Shown here one piece after another: positions 1 through 9,072 of a stretch of 64,000 bases of DNA (position 1 is the stretch's first letter; each line of letters begins with the position of its first letter). The notes under the pieces were generated by a model that saw nothing but the letters and a program-made list of their open reading frames with translations, ran no database searches and was not told the origin of the DNA. Position numbers and translations under genes: made by a program. Source of the DNA: Microbacterium sp. zg-B96 (GTDB taxonomy: Bacteria > Actinomycetota > Actinomycetes > Actinomycetales > Microbacteriaceae); the NCBI RefSeq assembly GCF_030246865.1, contig NZ_CP126738.1, positions 3,162,001 through 3,226,000 on the forward strand. The letters are read 5' to 3'.

Positions 1-2
1 GG

Positions 3-923
3 CACGCGCTGTTCTGGATGGCCGCAGGCATGGGCGTCGTGGTGTTCGGTCTCGTGCTGTGGATCATCCCGGTGAGCGTGCTGCGCACCGCCGGCAAGTT
101 CGACTACGTGGGCGCGGCGGGGCTCGCGGTGGGCCTGACCGGCGTGCTGCTGGCGGTGTCCCGCGGCAACGAGTGGGGTTGGACGTCTGCTGCCGTGCTG
201 ATCTGCGGGCTGGGAGGGCTTGCGGTGCTGCTGGCGTGGGGCTGGTTCGAGCTGCGCATCGCCGAGCCGCTGCTGGACCTGTGCGTCGCCGCCCGCCGCC
301 CCGTGCTGCTGACCAACATCGCCTCGCTCGCGATGGGGTTCTCGCTGTTCGCGTCGAACGTGTCCTACCCGCAACTGCTGGAGCTGCCCGCCCCCGCCGG
401 GTTCGGGCTGTCACTGCTGGCGGCGAGCCTGGTGATCGCCCCGGCGGGCCTGGTGATGATGGTGCTCTCGCCGTACTCCGGGCGGCTGGCCCGCACGGTG
501 GGACCACGGCTGCTGCTGGTGGCCGGCGCGATCGCCCTCATCCTCGCGTACGGCTTCACCCTGCTGTTCTCCTCCGAGGTCTGGCACCTGCTGGTGGCGA
601 ACCTGCTGGTGGGTGTGGGCATCGGGTTCGGGTACGCCGCCATGCCCATGCTCATCATGCGCAGCGTCCCGCAGAGCGAGACGGGCGCCTCCAACGGGCT
701 CAACGCGCTGTTCCGGTCGCTGGGCACCAGCACGGCGGCCGCCGTGATCGGCGCCGTCCTCGCGAGCATGTCCGTCACCCAGGACGGTGTGCAGGTTCCG
801 ACGGCGGCCGCGTTCGACCTGGCATTCGTGCTCGGCGGCGGCGCGGCGGTCGTCGCGCTCGTGCTGGCCGTCTTCATCCCGCAACGGCCGGCAAACGAAC
901 CCCATCCCTCTCTGCCCCGGTGA
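3..923 (+). CDS. MFS exporter of the DHA2 (14-TM) type, C-terminal part
   Basis: The frame is already open at the left edge and ends at a TGA at 921-923, so the 5' part of the gene lies outside the window. The visible ~306 residues are almost wholly hydrophobic, with about eight membrane segments separated by short charged loops. An FDYVGA...VSRGNEWGW stretch resembles the linker after the first half of DHA2-family (EmrB/QacA-like) drug:H+ antiporters. Family assignment is from overall pattern; the substrate cannot be read. The next gene starts 16 bases downstream on the same strand. Confidence 0.75.
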   Translation, partial: HALFWMAAGMGVVVFGLVLWIIPVSVLRTAGKFDYVGAAGLAVGLTGVLLAVSRGNEWGWTSAAVLICGLGGLAVLLAWGWFELRIAEPLLDLCVAARRPVLLTNIASLAMGFSLFASNVSYPQLLELPAPAGFGLSLLAASLVIAPAGLVMMVLSPYSGRLARTVGPRLLLVAGAIALILAYGFTLLFSSEVWHLLVANLLVGVGIGFGYAAMPMLIMRSVPQSETGASNGLNALFRSLGTSTAAAVIGAVLASMSVTQDGVQVPTAAAFDLAFVLGGGAAVVALVLAVFIPQRPANEPHPSLPR

Positions 924-939
924 GGGTTAGCCTTGGGCA

Positions 940-2457
940 ATGAGCACCAACGAGCCGGCCCAGGTACCCGTGGGACCTCCCACGCCACCGGCCGATGCCG
1001 TCTCGACAGGTTCCCGAGGCGATAACGACACCCGATTCTTCGGCCAGCCGTGGGCTCTGGCCCACGTGTTCGGCGTGGAGATGTGGGAGCGTTTCAGCTT
1101 CTACGGCATGCAGGGCATCCTGCTGCTGTACCTGTACTACTCCGTCGCCGACGGTGGGCTCGGGATGGACCAGACCGTCGCCGCCGGGATCGTGGGCGCG
1201 TACGGCGGCAGCGTCTATCTCTCCACGATCCTCGGCGCATGGATCGCCGACCGCGTTCTCGGCTCCGAACGGGTGCTGTTCTACAGTGCGATGATCATCG
1301 TGGCCGGGCACATCGCCCTGGCGCTGCTGCCCGGCTTCGCCGGCGTCACGGTGGGCCTCATGCTGGTCGCCCTCGGCTCGGGCGGCCTGAAGGCCAACGC
1401 GACCAGCGTCGTGGGAACCCTCTATCGTCAGGATGACCCCCGACGGGATGCCGGGTTCTCGCTGTTCTACCTCGGCATCAACCTCGGCGCGCTGCTGGGT
1501 CCGCTGCTGACCGGGCTGCTCCAGTCGACCCTCGGCTTCCACTGGGGCTTCGGGCTGGCAGCCATCGGCATGGCGCTGGGGCTGCTGCAGTACTCGTTCG
1601 GCCGCAAGTCGCTGCCCGACGAATCCCGCCACGTGCCCAACCCGCTCCCCCGCAGCCGCTACCCGATGTTCATCGGGATCGCGGTGGCCGCGGTCGCGCT
1701 GATCCTCGTGCTGGTGCTCACCGGCGTGATCCGCGCCGACAACCTGTCGAGCATCGTCATCTACGTCACGATCGCCGCGACCCTCGCCTACTTCGTCGTC
1801 ATCCTCTCCAGCCGCCACATCACCGGCACTGAACGCAGCCGGGTGTGGGCGTTCGTGCCGCTGTTCATCACCTCGGTGGCGTTCTGGTCGCTGTACCAGC
1901 AGCAGTTCACGGTGGTCACCATCTACGCCGACACGAAGCTCGACCGCGACATCTTCGGGTTCGAGATGCCGGTGCCCTGGGTGCAGTCGATCAACCCGAT
2001 CTTCATCATCATCCTCTCCGGCGTCTTCGCGTGGCTGTGGACCAAGCTCGGCGCCCGCCAGCCGTCGACGCCGGTCAAGTTCGGCCTGGGCGTCATGATC
2101 ATGGGAGCGGCGTTCCTGCTGTTCCTGCCGTTCGCCAACGGCGGGGATGGTTCGACTCCGCTCATCGCGATGATCGGCATCCTGCTGGTGTTCACCGTCG
2201 CCGAGCTGCTGCTGTCGCCGGTCGGACTGTCGGTGACGACCAAGCTCGCCCCGGAGCGCTTCCACACCCAGATGGTGGCGCTGTTCTTCCTGTCCGTGGC
2301 GCTCGGCACGGCGATCTCGGGCCAGCTGGCGCAGTACTACAACCCCGAAAACGAGGTGCCGTACTTCTCGATCCTCGGGCTCATCGCCATCGGGGTCGGC
2401 GTGGTGCTGCTGCTGCTCGTCAAGCCGGTGCTGCGGCTGATGCAGGGGGTGCGCTGA
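940..2457 (+). CDS. POT/PTR2-family proton-dependent oligopeptide symporter
   Basis: A 505-residue inner-membrane protein expected to import di- and tripeptides with protons. After a ~35-residue Pro-rich N terminus comes EMWERFSFYG, the ExxERFxYY motif of the POT family that is needed for proton coupling. Roughly 14 hydrophobic segments follow, the usual number for bacterial DtpT-like members, and the length is typical. ATG 940 is the first start in frame. It lies 16 bases behind the MFS gene and converges on pcaF with a 3-base gap. Probably a housekeeping nutrient transporter unrelated to the aromatic genes. Confidence 0.88.
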   Translation: MSTNEPAQVPVGPPTPPADAVSTGSRGDNDTRFFGQPWALAHVFGVEMWERFSFYGMQGILLLYLYYSVADGGLGMDQTVAAGIVGAYGGSVYLSTILGAWIADRVLGSERVLFYSAMIIVAGHIALALLPGFAGVTVGLMLVALGSGGLKANATSVVGTLYRQDDPRRDAGFSLFYLGINLGALLGPLLTGLLQSTLGFHWGFGLAAIGMALGLLQYSFGRKSLPDESRHVPNPLPRSRYPMFIGIAVAAVALILVLVLTGVIRADNLSSIVIYVTIAATLAYFVVILSSRHITGTERSRVWAFVPLFITSVAFWSLYQQQFTVVTIYADTKLDRDIFGFEMPVPWVQSINPIFIIILSGVFAWLWTKLGARQPSTPVKFGLGVMIMGAAFLLFLPFANGGDGSTPLIAMIGILLVFTVAELLLSPVGLSVTTKLAPERFHTQMVALFFLSVALGTAISGQLAQYYNPENEVPYFSILGLIAIGVGVVLLLLVKPVLRLMQGVR

Positions 2458-2460
2458 CCC

Positions 2461-3630
2461 TCAGCGCTCCAGCACCACGGCAAGCCCCTGCCCGACGCCG
2501 ATGCAGATCGCCGCGACCGCCACGCCCCCGCCGCGCCGGCGCAGTTCGTGCGCGGCGTGGCCGATGATGCGGCCTCCGGAGGCGCCCAGCGGGTGACCGA
2601 TCGCCAGCGCGCCGCCGTGGATGTTGAGCTTTTCCGGGTCGAGGTCCGGCCAGCCGGCGAGGCACGCGAGCGACTGCGACGCGAATGCCTCGTTGAGCTC
2701 GACGAAATCGACGTCGGCCCAGGTCTTCCCGGCCTTCACGAGCGCCTTGTTCGCCGCCTCGATGGGGGCGATGGGAAAGTCGTCCGGGTCCACACCGTGC
2801 GCGGCGCGCGAGACGATCCGGGCCAGCGGCTCGGCATCCACCGCCCCCTCCGCCCCCAGCAGCACCGCGGAAGCGCCGTCATTGACGGGTGACGCGTTGC
2901 CCGCCGTGACGGTGCCGTCGGCGGCGAACAGCGGCTTCAACCCGGCGAGCTTCGCCACGGACGAGTCGGGGCGGATCCCCTCGTCGCGGGCGAGCTCGGC
3001 ACCGGGGACCTGCACGATCTCCGGGTCGTAGACGCCGGCGGCCCACGCCTGGGCGGCCAGGCGGTGCGAGCGCACCGCGAAGGCATCCTGCGCCTCCCGG
3101 GAGATCCCCCACTCCCGGGCGATCTTCTCCGCCGACTCGCCGTTGCTGATGGTCCAGTGCGTCGGCAGGGCACGGTTGACCATGCGCCACCCGATCGCGG
3201 TGTTCCACATCGTCTGGTTGCCCACCGCCGGCCACGGCTTGGCCGACTTCTCCACGACGAACGGCGCCCGGCTCATCGACTCGACGCCGCCGGCCAGCAC
3301 GATGTCGGCGTCGCCTGATTCGATCGCCCGCGCCCCCTGGATGACCGCTTCGACCGAGGAGGCGCACAGCCGATTGACGGTGACACCGGTCACCGACGTG
3401 GGAAAGCCCGCCAGCAGCGCGCCGAACCGGGCGACGTTGCGGTTGTCCTCGCCGGCTTGATTGGCGTCGCCGAAGATGACGTCGGCGATGCGGGCCGGGT
3501 CGATCCCGGTGCGCTCGACGGTCGCCTTCATGACGAGGGCGGCCAGGTCGTCCGGTCGCACCCCGGCCAGCGCACCGCCGGCGCGGCCGAACGGGGTGCG
3601 TACGGCGTCGTAGATGAACGAGGCGGTCAT
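2461..3630 (-). CDS. pcaF: 3-oxoadipyl-CoA thiolase
   Basis: A 389-residue thiolase, the last enzyme of the beta-ketoadipate pathway: 3-oxoadipyl-CoA + CoA gives succinyl-CoA + acetyl-CoA. The nucleophilic cysteine is in NRLCASS near residue 90; the C-terminal NIHGGALAIGHPLGASG and CIGVGQG segments supply the catalytic His and second Cys. By sequence alone it could be any degradative thiolase; its place as the last gene of pcaHGBDCIJF makes PcaF by far the best reading. Its ATG overlaps the pcaJ stop codon by 4 bases, so it is translationally coupled. Confidence 0.92.
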   Translation of the reverse strand: MTASFIYDAVRTPFGRAGGALAGVRPDDLAALVMKATVERTGIDPARIADVIFGDANQAGEDNRNVARFGALLAGFPTSVTGVTVNRLCASSVEAVIQGARAIESGDADIVLAGGVESMSRAPFVVEKSAKPWPAVGNQTMWNTAIGWRMVNRALPTHWTISNGESAEKIAREWGISREAQDAFAVRSHRLAAQAWAAGVYDPEIVQVPGAELARDEGIRPDSSVAKLAGLKPLFAADGTVTAGNASPVNDGASAVLLGAEGAVDAEPLARIVSRAAHGVDPDDFPIAPIEAANKALVKAGKTWADVDFVELNEAFASQSLACLAGWPDLDPEKLNIHGGALAIGHPLGASGGRIIGHAAHELRRRGGGVAVAAICIGVGQGLAVVLER

Positions 3631-4280
3631 GGTCGTCCTTCCGTGGCGTCCATCATGGTCAAGCGGGTGAGCTCTTCGAGTCGGGTGATCGTGACATCGC
3701 CGAACAGCTCCCGCACCGCGAACCCGTCGGCGGTGACGTCGAAGACGGCGTGGTCGGTGTACACCCGGGTGACGCAGCCGACGCCGGTGAGCGGATACGT
3801 GCAGGATGCCACGAGCTTGGATTCACCCTGTTTGGTGAGCAGATCCGTCATGACGTAGACGCTCTTCGCGCCGATCGCGAGGTCCATCGCGCCACCGACG
3901 GCCGGGATCGCGCCCGGGGCGCCGGTGGACCAGTTGGCCAGGTCGCCCGACTGCGAGACCTGGAACGCACCCAGGACGCAGACGTCCAGGTGGCCGCCGC
4001 GCATCATCGCGAACGAGTCGGCGTGGTGGAAGTATGCCGCCCCCGGCAGCGCGGTGACCGGCTGCTTGCCGGCGTTGATGAGGTCGGGGTCGATCAGGTG
4101 GGGCTCCGGCGCCTCGCCCATGCCCAGCAGCCCGTTCTCGGTGTGCAGGATGATCTCCTGGTCGCGGGGCAGGTAGTTGGCCACCAGGGTGGGAGCCCCG
4201 ATGCCGAGGTTGACGTACGAACCCTCGGGGATGTCGGCGGCGATCCGCGCCGCGAGCTCGTCCCGTGTGATCCCGGTCAT
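3627..4280 (-). CDS. pcaJ: 3-oxoadipate CoA-transferase, subunit B
   Basis: A 217-residue subunit B that with PcaI moves CoA from succinyl-CoA to 3-oxoadipate. The start is the ATG of MTGITRDEL, overlapping the pcaI stop by 4 bases; the reading frame stays open far upstream but that part is a shadow of pcaI. Near residue 50 is HTENGLLGMG, whose glutamate is the CoA-transferase family-I catalytic residue that forms the glutamyl-CoA thioester. Length and composition match PcaJ/ScoB proteins. Followed directly by pcaF with a 4-base overlap. Confidence 0.93.
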   Translation of the reverse strand: MTGITRDELAARIAADIPEGSYVNLGIGAPTLVANYLPRDQEIILHTENGLLGMGEAPEPHLIDPDLINAGKQPVTALPGAAYFHHADSFAMMRGGHLDVCVLGAFQVSQSGDLANWSTGAPGAIPAVGGAMDLAIGAKSVYVMTDLLTKQGESKLVASCTYPLTGVGCVTRVYTDHAVFDVTADGFAVRELFGDVTITRLEELTRLTMMDATEGRP

Positions 4281-5038
4281 CGCGCCTTCTCCTGTGATGC
4301 CGTGGCCGGTGCGCCCAGCGGGCGCCCCTCGATGTCGACGCCGCCGACGAAGATCCCGTCCTGCAGCCAGGCCCGGGGGCCGACGGCGACGACGCGGTCG
4401 ACGAAGATCCCGGGGGTGACGACCCGCTCCGGGTCCAGCGCCCCCCGGGGCACGATCCGGTCCACCTGCGCGATCGTCGTCGTCGCGGCGGTGGCCATGA
4501 TGGGCCCGAAGTTGCGCGCCGTCTCGCGGTACACGAGGTTCCCCCAGCGGTCGCCCTGCAGCGCGGAGATGAGCGCGAAATCGGCCTTGATCGGGTACTC
4601 CAGCACATAGCGCCGGCCGTCGATCTCGCGCTGCTCCTTGCCTTCGGCCAGCTGCGTGCCCACCCCGGTCGGCGAGAAGAACGCGCCCACCCCGGCGCCG
4701 GCGGCGCGAATGCGTTCGGCGAGGTTGCCCTGCGGCACGATGTCCAGTTCGATCTCGCCGGCCCGGTACAGCTCGTCGAACACCCACGAGTCGTGCTGCC
4801 GCGGGAACGAGCACACGATCTTGCGCACCCGCCTCGCCGCGAGCAGGGCCGCCAGTCCGGTGTCGCCGTTGCCGGCGTTGTTGTTGACGATCGTCAGATC
4901 GGTGGCGCCCTGCGCGATGAGCGCGTCGATGAGTTCCACCGGCTGGCCGGCGCGGCCGAATCCGCCGATCATGACCGTCGCACCGTCGTGGATGCCGGCG
5001 ACGGCCGCCGCGGCATCGGGGACGGTCTTGTCGATCAC
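4277..5038 (-). CDS. pcaI: 3-oxoadipate CoA-transferase, subunit A
   Basis: A 253-residue partner of PcaJ in the heteromeric transferase that activates 3-oxoadipate. The N terminus carries the family-I CoA-transferase glycine-rich segment (TVMIGGFGRAGQP, residues ~20-33) that lines the CoA site. Subunit A lacks the catalytic glutamate, as expected. The start ATG overlaps the pcaC stop by 4 bases and the stop overlaps the pcaJ start by 4 bases. Confidence 0.93.
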   Translation of the reverse strand: MIDKTVPDAAAAVAGIHDGATVMIGGFGRAGQPVELIDALIAQGATDLTIVNNNAGNGDTGLAALLAARRVRKIVCSFPRQHDSWVFDELYRAGEIELDIVPQGNLAERIRAAGAGVGAFFSPTGVGTQLAEGKEQREIDGRRYVLEYPIKADFALISALQGDRWGNLVYRETARNFGPIMATAATTTIAQVDRIVPRGALDPERVVTPGIFVDRVVAVGPRAWLQDGIFVGGVDIEGRPLGAPATASQEKAR

Positions 5039-5439
5039 GACTGGTCCTCAGCAAAGACCTCGGACGCGATGCGGAACGCCGTGTTGGCGGCGGGGACGCC
5101 GGAGTACACCGCCGACTGCAGGATCACCTCACGGATCTCGTCAACGGTGAGGCCGTTGCGCAGCGCCGCGCGCAGGTGCATCGCGAGTTCCTCGTGGTGC
5201 CCGTGTGCGATGAGCGACGACAGCACCGCGACCGACCGGGATCGGCGGTCCAGGCCCGGCCGCGACCAGACATCCCCCCAGGCGACGCGGGTGATGAAGT
5301 CCTGCCAGTCGGCGGTCAGCTCGGTCGTCGCGGCGTTCGCGCGGTCGACGTGGGCGTCCGAGAGCACCGCCCGACGCACGGCCATGCCGTTGTCGTAGCG
5401 CTCCTGGTCGCTCAGTCCTTCGCCCTGTGGTCTGGTCAT
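5035..5439 (-). CDS. pcaC: 4-carboxymuconolactone decarboxylase
   Basis: A 134-residue AhpD-fold protein that decarboxylates 4-carboxymuconolactone to 3-oxoadipate enol-lactone. The start chosen is the ATG of MTRPQGEGL, overlapping the pcaD stop by 4 bases. The core WGDVWSRPGLDRRSRS and AHGHHEELAMHLR segments are characteristic of the CMD family. It is a stand-alone gene, not fused to the enol-lactone hydrolase as in the PcaL proteins of several other actinomycetes, although the two genes touch. Confidence 0.93.
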   Translation of the reverse strand: MTRPQGEGLSDQERYDNGMAVRRAVLSDAHVDRANAATTELTADWQDFITRVAWGDVWSRPGLDRRSRSVAVLSSLIAHGHHEELAMHLRAALRNGLTVDEIREVILQSAVYSGVPAANTAFRIASEVFAEDQS

Positions 5440-6218
5440 CGCGTCCCCTTGCTGTCGAAGAATTCCACCAGCACGCGTGCCACGTCTTCCGGCTGCTCCG
5501 CGGGCGGCAGATGCGCGGCATCCGCGATGCGCGCGATGCGGCCGCCCGGCACCCCGTCGGCGATCTCGCGGGCCTTGGCCTCGGGTGCGACGGCGTCGTG
5601 TTCGCCCCACACCGCCAGCACCGGGGTGGTGATCGCATCGAGCCGGTCGCGGACGTCGTAGTCGGCCAACGCCTCGCAGCAGCGGGCGTAGGAGTCGTCG
5701 TCGGTGTTCTGCAGCGCGTGCAGCAGCCGCCCCGACAGCTCCGGCTCGCGGGCGACCGAATCCGGCGCGAACCAGCGCTGCGCTGACGGGATGATGATGC
5801 TCGACGTGCTCTCGGCGCGCACCTTCGCGGCGCGCTCGTGCCAGCCGGCCGGGTCGCCCAGCTGTGCACCCGACGCGATGATGGCAGCCGCGCGCACGGC
5901 ATCCGGATGCCGCAGCAGCAGTTCCAGCCCGACCGCACCGCCCAGGGAGACCCCGGCGTACCAGAACGGGCCGGCGGAGACCTCGCGTGCCGCGTCCACG
6001 ACGGCATCGGCGAGGTCGGCGACGGTGAAGGGGGCGGATGCCGGTGCCGACCGGCCGTGGCCCGGCAGGTCCCACGTGACGACCCGGTAGCGGCCGGTGA
6101 GGGCGGGCAGCACCTTCTCCCAGAGGATCCCGGTGGTGCCCAGCGACGGACCCAGCACCAGCAGCGCCGCGTCGTCGGGTCCGACGGGGGCGGTGAGGGC
6201 GACGGCGGGACGGGTCAC
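5436..6218 (-). CDS. pcaD: 3-oxoadipate enol-lactonase
   Basis: A 260-residue alpha/beta-hydrolase that opens 3-oxoadipate enol-lactone. The GTG at 6218 is chosen because it overlaps the pcaB stop as GTGA, the same coupling used by other genes in the operon; the frame is open further upstream but no better start fits. The nucleophile is Ser91 in the elbow AGVSLGG, the acid Asp lies in the WGEHDAVAP segment and the general-base His in DAAHLPP near the C terminus. Length matches PcaD (about 260). Confidence 0.92.
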   Translation of the reverse strand: MTRPAVALTAPVGPDDAALLVLGPSLGTTGILWEKVLPALTGRYRVVTWDLPGHGRSAPASAPFTVADLADAVVDAAREVSAGPFWYAGVSLGGAVGLELLLRHPDAVRAAAIIASGAQLGDPAGWHERAAKVRAESTSSIIIPSAQRWFAPDSVAREPELSGRLLHALQNTDDDSYARCCEALADYDVRDRLDAITTPVLAVWGEHDAVAPEAKAREIADGVPGGRIARIADAAHLPPAEQPEDVARVLVEFFDSKGTR

Positions 6219-7594
6219 GGATGCTCCTCGCGATGCGTGCGGGCGATGGCGTCGTCGACGAGGGCGCCGGCAAGACCGACGTAGCCGGCGGGGTCGAGCA
6301 GGTGGGTCACGTCGAGGTCGCTGCCCGCGGTGGCTGCCGTCACGAGGTCGGTGAGCGCCTCGCCGGCCACGGCGCGGGTGAGCAGCTCGGCGGCGGCAGC
6401 CTTCCCGATCACCGGGGTGAGCACCAGGGCCACCCGCTCGGCGACGATGAGACCATCGGTGACCGCGAGGTTGCGCGCGACGGCGGCGGAGTCGACCCGC
6501 AAGCCCCCGACGAGGTCGACGGCGGTCGCGGCGGCGCCGCGGGCGAGCCGCAGCATCTCCCGCAGGGTCGGCCATTCGGCATGCCACGCACCGTCCGGGC
6601 GCTCGTCGACGGCGAGCGCGGCGGCGGTGTGGAGCGTGGCGGACAGGTGCGGCGCCCGCAGTGCCGCGGAGCGCACCAGCACGGCGGCGGCGGGGTTGCG
6701 CTTCTGCGGCATCGCACTGGATCCGCCGCCTGATCCCTCGGCGAGTTCGCCGATCTCGGTGCGGCTGCCGGTCACGACGTCGGCGGCGATGACGCCCAGT
6801 GCGTCGGTGACCTGTGTCAGCGCGTCGCCGAGCTCGGTGACCGGCCACCGGGTGGTGTGCCACGGCGCGTCGGGTGCCGCCAGGCCCAGCTCGGTGGCGA
6901 ACGCCGCGGGCAGTCCTGCCGCGGCATCCGCACCGCCGATCTGGAGGAACGAGGCGAGGGTGCCACCGGCGCCGCCCAGCTGCGCCGGCAGCTCGGCCAG
7001 GACGCCCGTCAGCCGCGACCGGGCACGCGCGATGCCGCGCAGCCAGTTCGCCGCACGCAGCCCGACCGTCGTCGGCACCGCATGCTGGCCGAGGGTGCGC
7101 GCGGCGGCGACCTCGTCGCGATGGGTGGCGGCGAAGGATGCCAGCAGGATCTCGAGCGCGGCGAGGTCGGCGAGGATCAGCGCGCCGGCGCGACGCGCGG
7201 TGAGCATGAGCGCGGAGTCGAGGATGTCCTGGCTCGTCGCTCCCCGGTGCACCCAGTCGCGCCCGTCGGCCGGGGCGCGGTCCTTCAGCGCGCCGACGAG
7301 GGGGATCACCGGGTTGCCGCCGGCACGGGCGGCGGCGGCCAGTTCCGTGGCGGACAGCCACGACACGTCCGGCAGGTCGCCGGCGGCATCCCGGTCGCGC
7401 CCGCCGAGCGCGGCGGCGACGGCATCGGCGGTCTCCTCCGATGCGACGCCCACCTGCGCCCAGGCGCGGGTCAGGGCGATCTCGGCGGCGACGAGCGCGG
7501 CGAGCACCGCGGCATCCGTCGTGTCCTGGTCGTACCGTGCAGTCACCGGCGAGAGCAGCCCGACATCGACGGGGAGGCGTGCATCAGAAGACAA
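6215..7594 (-). CDS. pcaB: 3-carboxy-cis,cis-muconate cycloisomerase
   Basis: Fumarase/aspartase-superfamily enzyme that lactonises 3-carboxymuconate. I place the start at the TTG at 7594: no in-frame ATG or GTG exists near the family start, AAGGAG sits 10 bases upstream, and this gives 459 residues (family about 450), overlapping the pcaG end by 11 bases. WVHRGATSQDILDS (near residue 105) and GSSAMPQKRNP (near residue 285) are the superfamily signatures carrying the active-site His and Ser loop. Stop overlaps the pcaD GTG by 4 bases. Confidence 0.92.
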   Translation of the reverse strand: MSSDARLPVDVGLLSPVTARYDQDTTDAAVLAALVAAEIALTRAWAQVGVASEETADAVAAALGGRDRDAAGDLPDVSWLSATELAAAARAGGNPVIPLVGALKDRAPADGRDWVHRGATSQDILDSALMLTARRAGALILADLAALEILLASFAATHRDEVAAARTLGQHAVPTTVGLRAANWLRGIARARSRLTGVLAELPAQLGGAGGTLASFLQIGGADAAAGLPAAFATELGLAAPDAPWHTTRWPVTELGDALTQVTDALGVIAADVVTGSRTEIGELAEGSGGGSSAMPQKRNPAAAVLVRSAALRAPHLSATLHTAAALAVDERPDGAWHAEWPTLREMLRLARGAAATAVDLVGGLRVDSAAVARNLAVTDGLIVAERVALVLTPVIGKAAAAELLTRAVAGEALTDLVTAATAGSDLDVTHLLDPAGYVGLAGALVDDAIARTHREEHP

Positions 7595-8144
7595 GGAAGA
7601 CGGTCTCCTTCTCCCCCTGCAGCCGGATGTCGTGGCGAAGGTTGCCGTCGGGGGTGCGCGACGCGATGAGCGTAGCGCGCTCGTCCTGATCGAGCGAGGA
7701 CAGCAGCGGGTCGGCATCCAGCGCCGCCTGGTCGTCGGGGAGGTAGATGCGGGTGTGCAGCTTGTCGGGCAGGCCCCGCGCGTAGACGATCGCGGCGATG
7801 AACGGCGCCTTGCCCGCTGCGGCCCCGGGATTGCGCGTCCAGAACTCGTAGTGGCCCTCGTCGTTCGTGAAGGCGCGCCCGAACCCGGTGAAGGTGTGGT
7901 CGTCGCGGCGGAACGCACCTCGGGCGTCCGGGAGCGTGCCGTCCTGGTCGGCGCCCCAGATCTCCACGAACGCGTCGGGGATCGGGTTGCCCTCCCCGTC
8001 GGAGACGGTGCCGCTGAGCAGGATCGCCCCGGGCGAATGCGGGAACGCGACCTCGTGCATCTTGGCGTACTCGACGCCGTAGGCGAAGAACGGGCCGACG
8101 GTCTGACCGGGGCTGGGGACGTGGGTGCGCTCGGGGACGGTCAT
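7584..8144 (-). CDS. pcaG: Protocatechuate 3,4-dioxygenase, alpha subunit
   Basis: A 186-residue alpha subunit of the intradiol dioxygenase that cleaves protocatechuate to 3-carboxy-cis,cis-muconate. It has the conserved N-terminal GQTVGPFF segment and the intradiol beta-sandwich core (FVEIWGADQDG), but lacks the His-x-His iron ligands, which belong to PcaH. Start ATG overlaps the pcaH stop by 4 bases. Length is near the usual ~200. Confidence 0.95.
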   Translation of the reverse strand: MTVPERTHVPSPGQTVGPFFAYGVEYAKMHEVAFPHSPGAILLSGTVSDGEGNPIPDAFVEIWGADQDGTLPDARGAFRRDDHTFTGFGRAFTNDEGHYEFWTRNPGAAAGKAPFIAAIVYARGLPDKLHTRIYLPDDQAALDADPLLSSLDQDERATLIASRTPDGNLRHDIRLQGEKETVFLVF

Positions 8145-8956
8145 GCGTCGTGCTCCTCAGGCTCGAACCAGGTGGCATCCGAACCGTCGACGACGATGTC
8201 GAAGCGGTAGCCGGTGGACCACTCCGGCGAGGTGAGGTCGTGGTCGTAGACGCCGACGAGGCGGTCGCGGTCGCTCTGTCGCCAGATCGTGTTGTAGATC
8301 GGATCGAGGGCGAACAGCGGGTCACCGGGGAAGTACATCTGCGTCACGAGCCGGTGCGTGAACGACGACCCGAAGATCGAGAAGTGGATGTGGGCGGGCC
8401 GCCACGCGTTGACGTGGTTCTTCCACGGATAGGGCCCGGGCTTGATCGTGGTGAACAGGTACTCGCCGGCGTCATTCGTGATCGTGCGTCCCGCGCCGGT
8501 GAAGTTCGGATCCAGGGGCGCGGGGTGCTGGTCGCGCTGGTGGATGTACCGGCCGGCGGAGTTGGCCTGCCAGATCTCGATCAACTGGTTGCGGATCGGG
8601 CGCCCCCACGAGTCGCGCAGCGTGCCACGCACCGTCATCCGCTCTCCCAGCGGCTCACCCGCGTGCTGCAGCGTCAGGTCGGACTCGATCGCGGCGACGT
8701 CACGCTGGCCGAATGCGGGCGAGACCAGTTCGATCGTCTCGGGGTCGACGAGCTTCGGGTTCTTCGTCGGATGCCGCAGGATGCTGGAACGGTAGGGCGG
8801 GAAGTCGTGCATCGTGGCGGGCAGGCGCTCGCCTGACGCCTCGCGCGCGGCGTACTCTGCGTGCCGGTCCCTGATCTCCTGCGTGATCTCGGCCTGCGAC
8901 AACTGATCGGGCGAGGCGAGCAGCGTCTCGGGCGCGGCGGCTGTGGTGTCGGTCAT
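8141..8956 (-). CDS. pcaH: Protocatechuate 3,4-dioxygenase, beta subunit
   Basis: The iron-bearing subunit, 271 residues, first gene of the pca operon. All four Fe(III) ligands known from Pseudomonas PcaH can be placed: Tyr in GRYIHQRD, Tyr in GPYPW, and the two His of RPAHIHFS. The start is the ATG of MTDTTAAAP, preceded by AAGGAG; the frame is open a further 75 bases upstream without a better start. The 116-base gap to the divergent iclR gene must hold the promoter of the whole pcaHGBDCIJF transcript. Confidence 0.95.
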   Translation of the reverse strand: MTDTTAAAPETLLASPDQLSQAEITQEIRDRHAEYAAREASGERLPATMHDFPPYRSSILRHPTKNPKLVDPETIELVSPAFGQRDVAAIESDLTLQHAGEPLGERMTVRGTLRDSWGRPIRNQLIEIWQANSAGRYIHQRDQHPAPLDPNFTGAGRTITNDAGEYLFTTIKPGPYPWKNHVNAWRPAHIHFSIFGSSFTHRLVTQMYFPGDPLFALDPIYNTIWRQSDRDRLVGVYDHDLTSPEWSTGYRFDIVVDGSDATWFEPEEHDA

Positions 8957-9018
8957 GGGTCTCCTTCGACGCCTTGGGTCAGCTCGTCCTATCGTCGCGC
9001 GAGTAAGCGTGCCTGGGG

Positions 9019-9065
9019 AGTGGTGTCCCACTGAATGAAAATCGCCCTTGCCGGGTGTGCCACAC
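9019..9065. promoter_or_regulatory. Two short inverted repeats in the pcaH/iclR divergent promoter
   Basis: AGTGG-tgtc-CCACT (9019-9032) and GTGTG-c-CACAC (9055-9065) are both perfect. They lie between the divergent pcaH and iclR starts, the second only 7 bases before the iclR ATG. They are candidate operators for the IclR protein; the sequence does not show which one, if either, is bound. Confidence 0.4.
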
Positions 9066-9072
9066 TCTGGCC

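Noticed and set aside
3627..5054. Possible pcaI-pcaJ fusion (475 residues)
   Set aside because: The upstream half is an out-of-frame reading of pcaI. Real PcaI is in another frame, and pcaJ starts at 4280.
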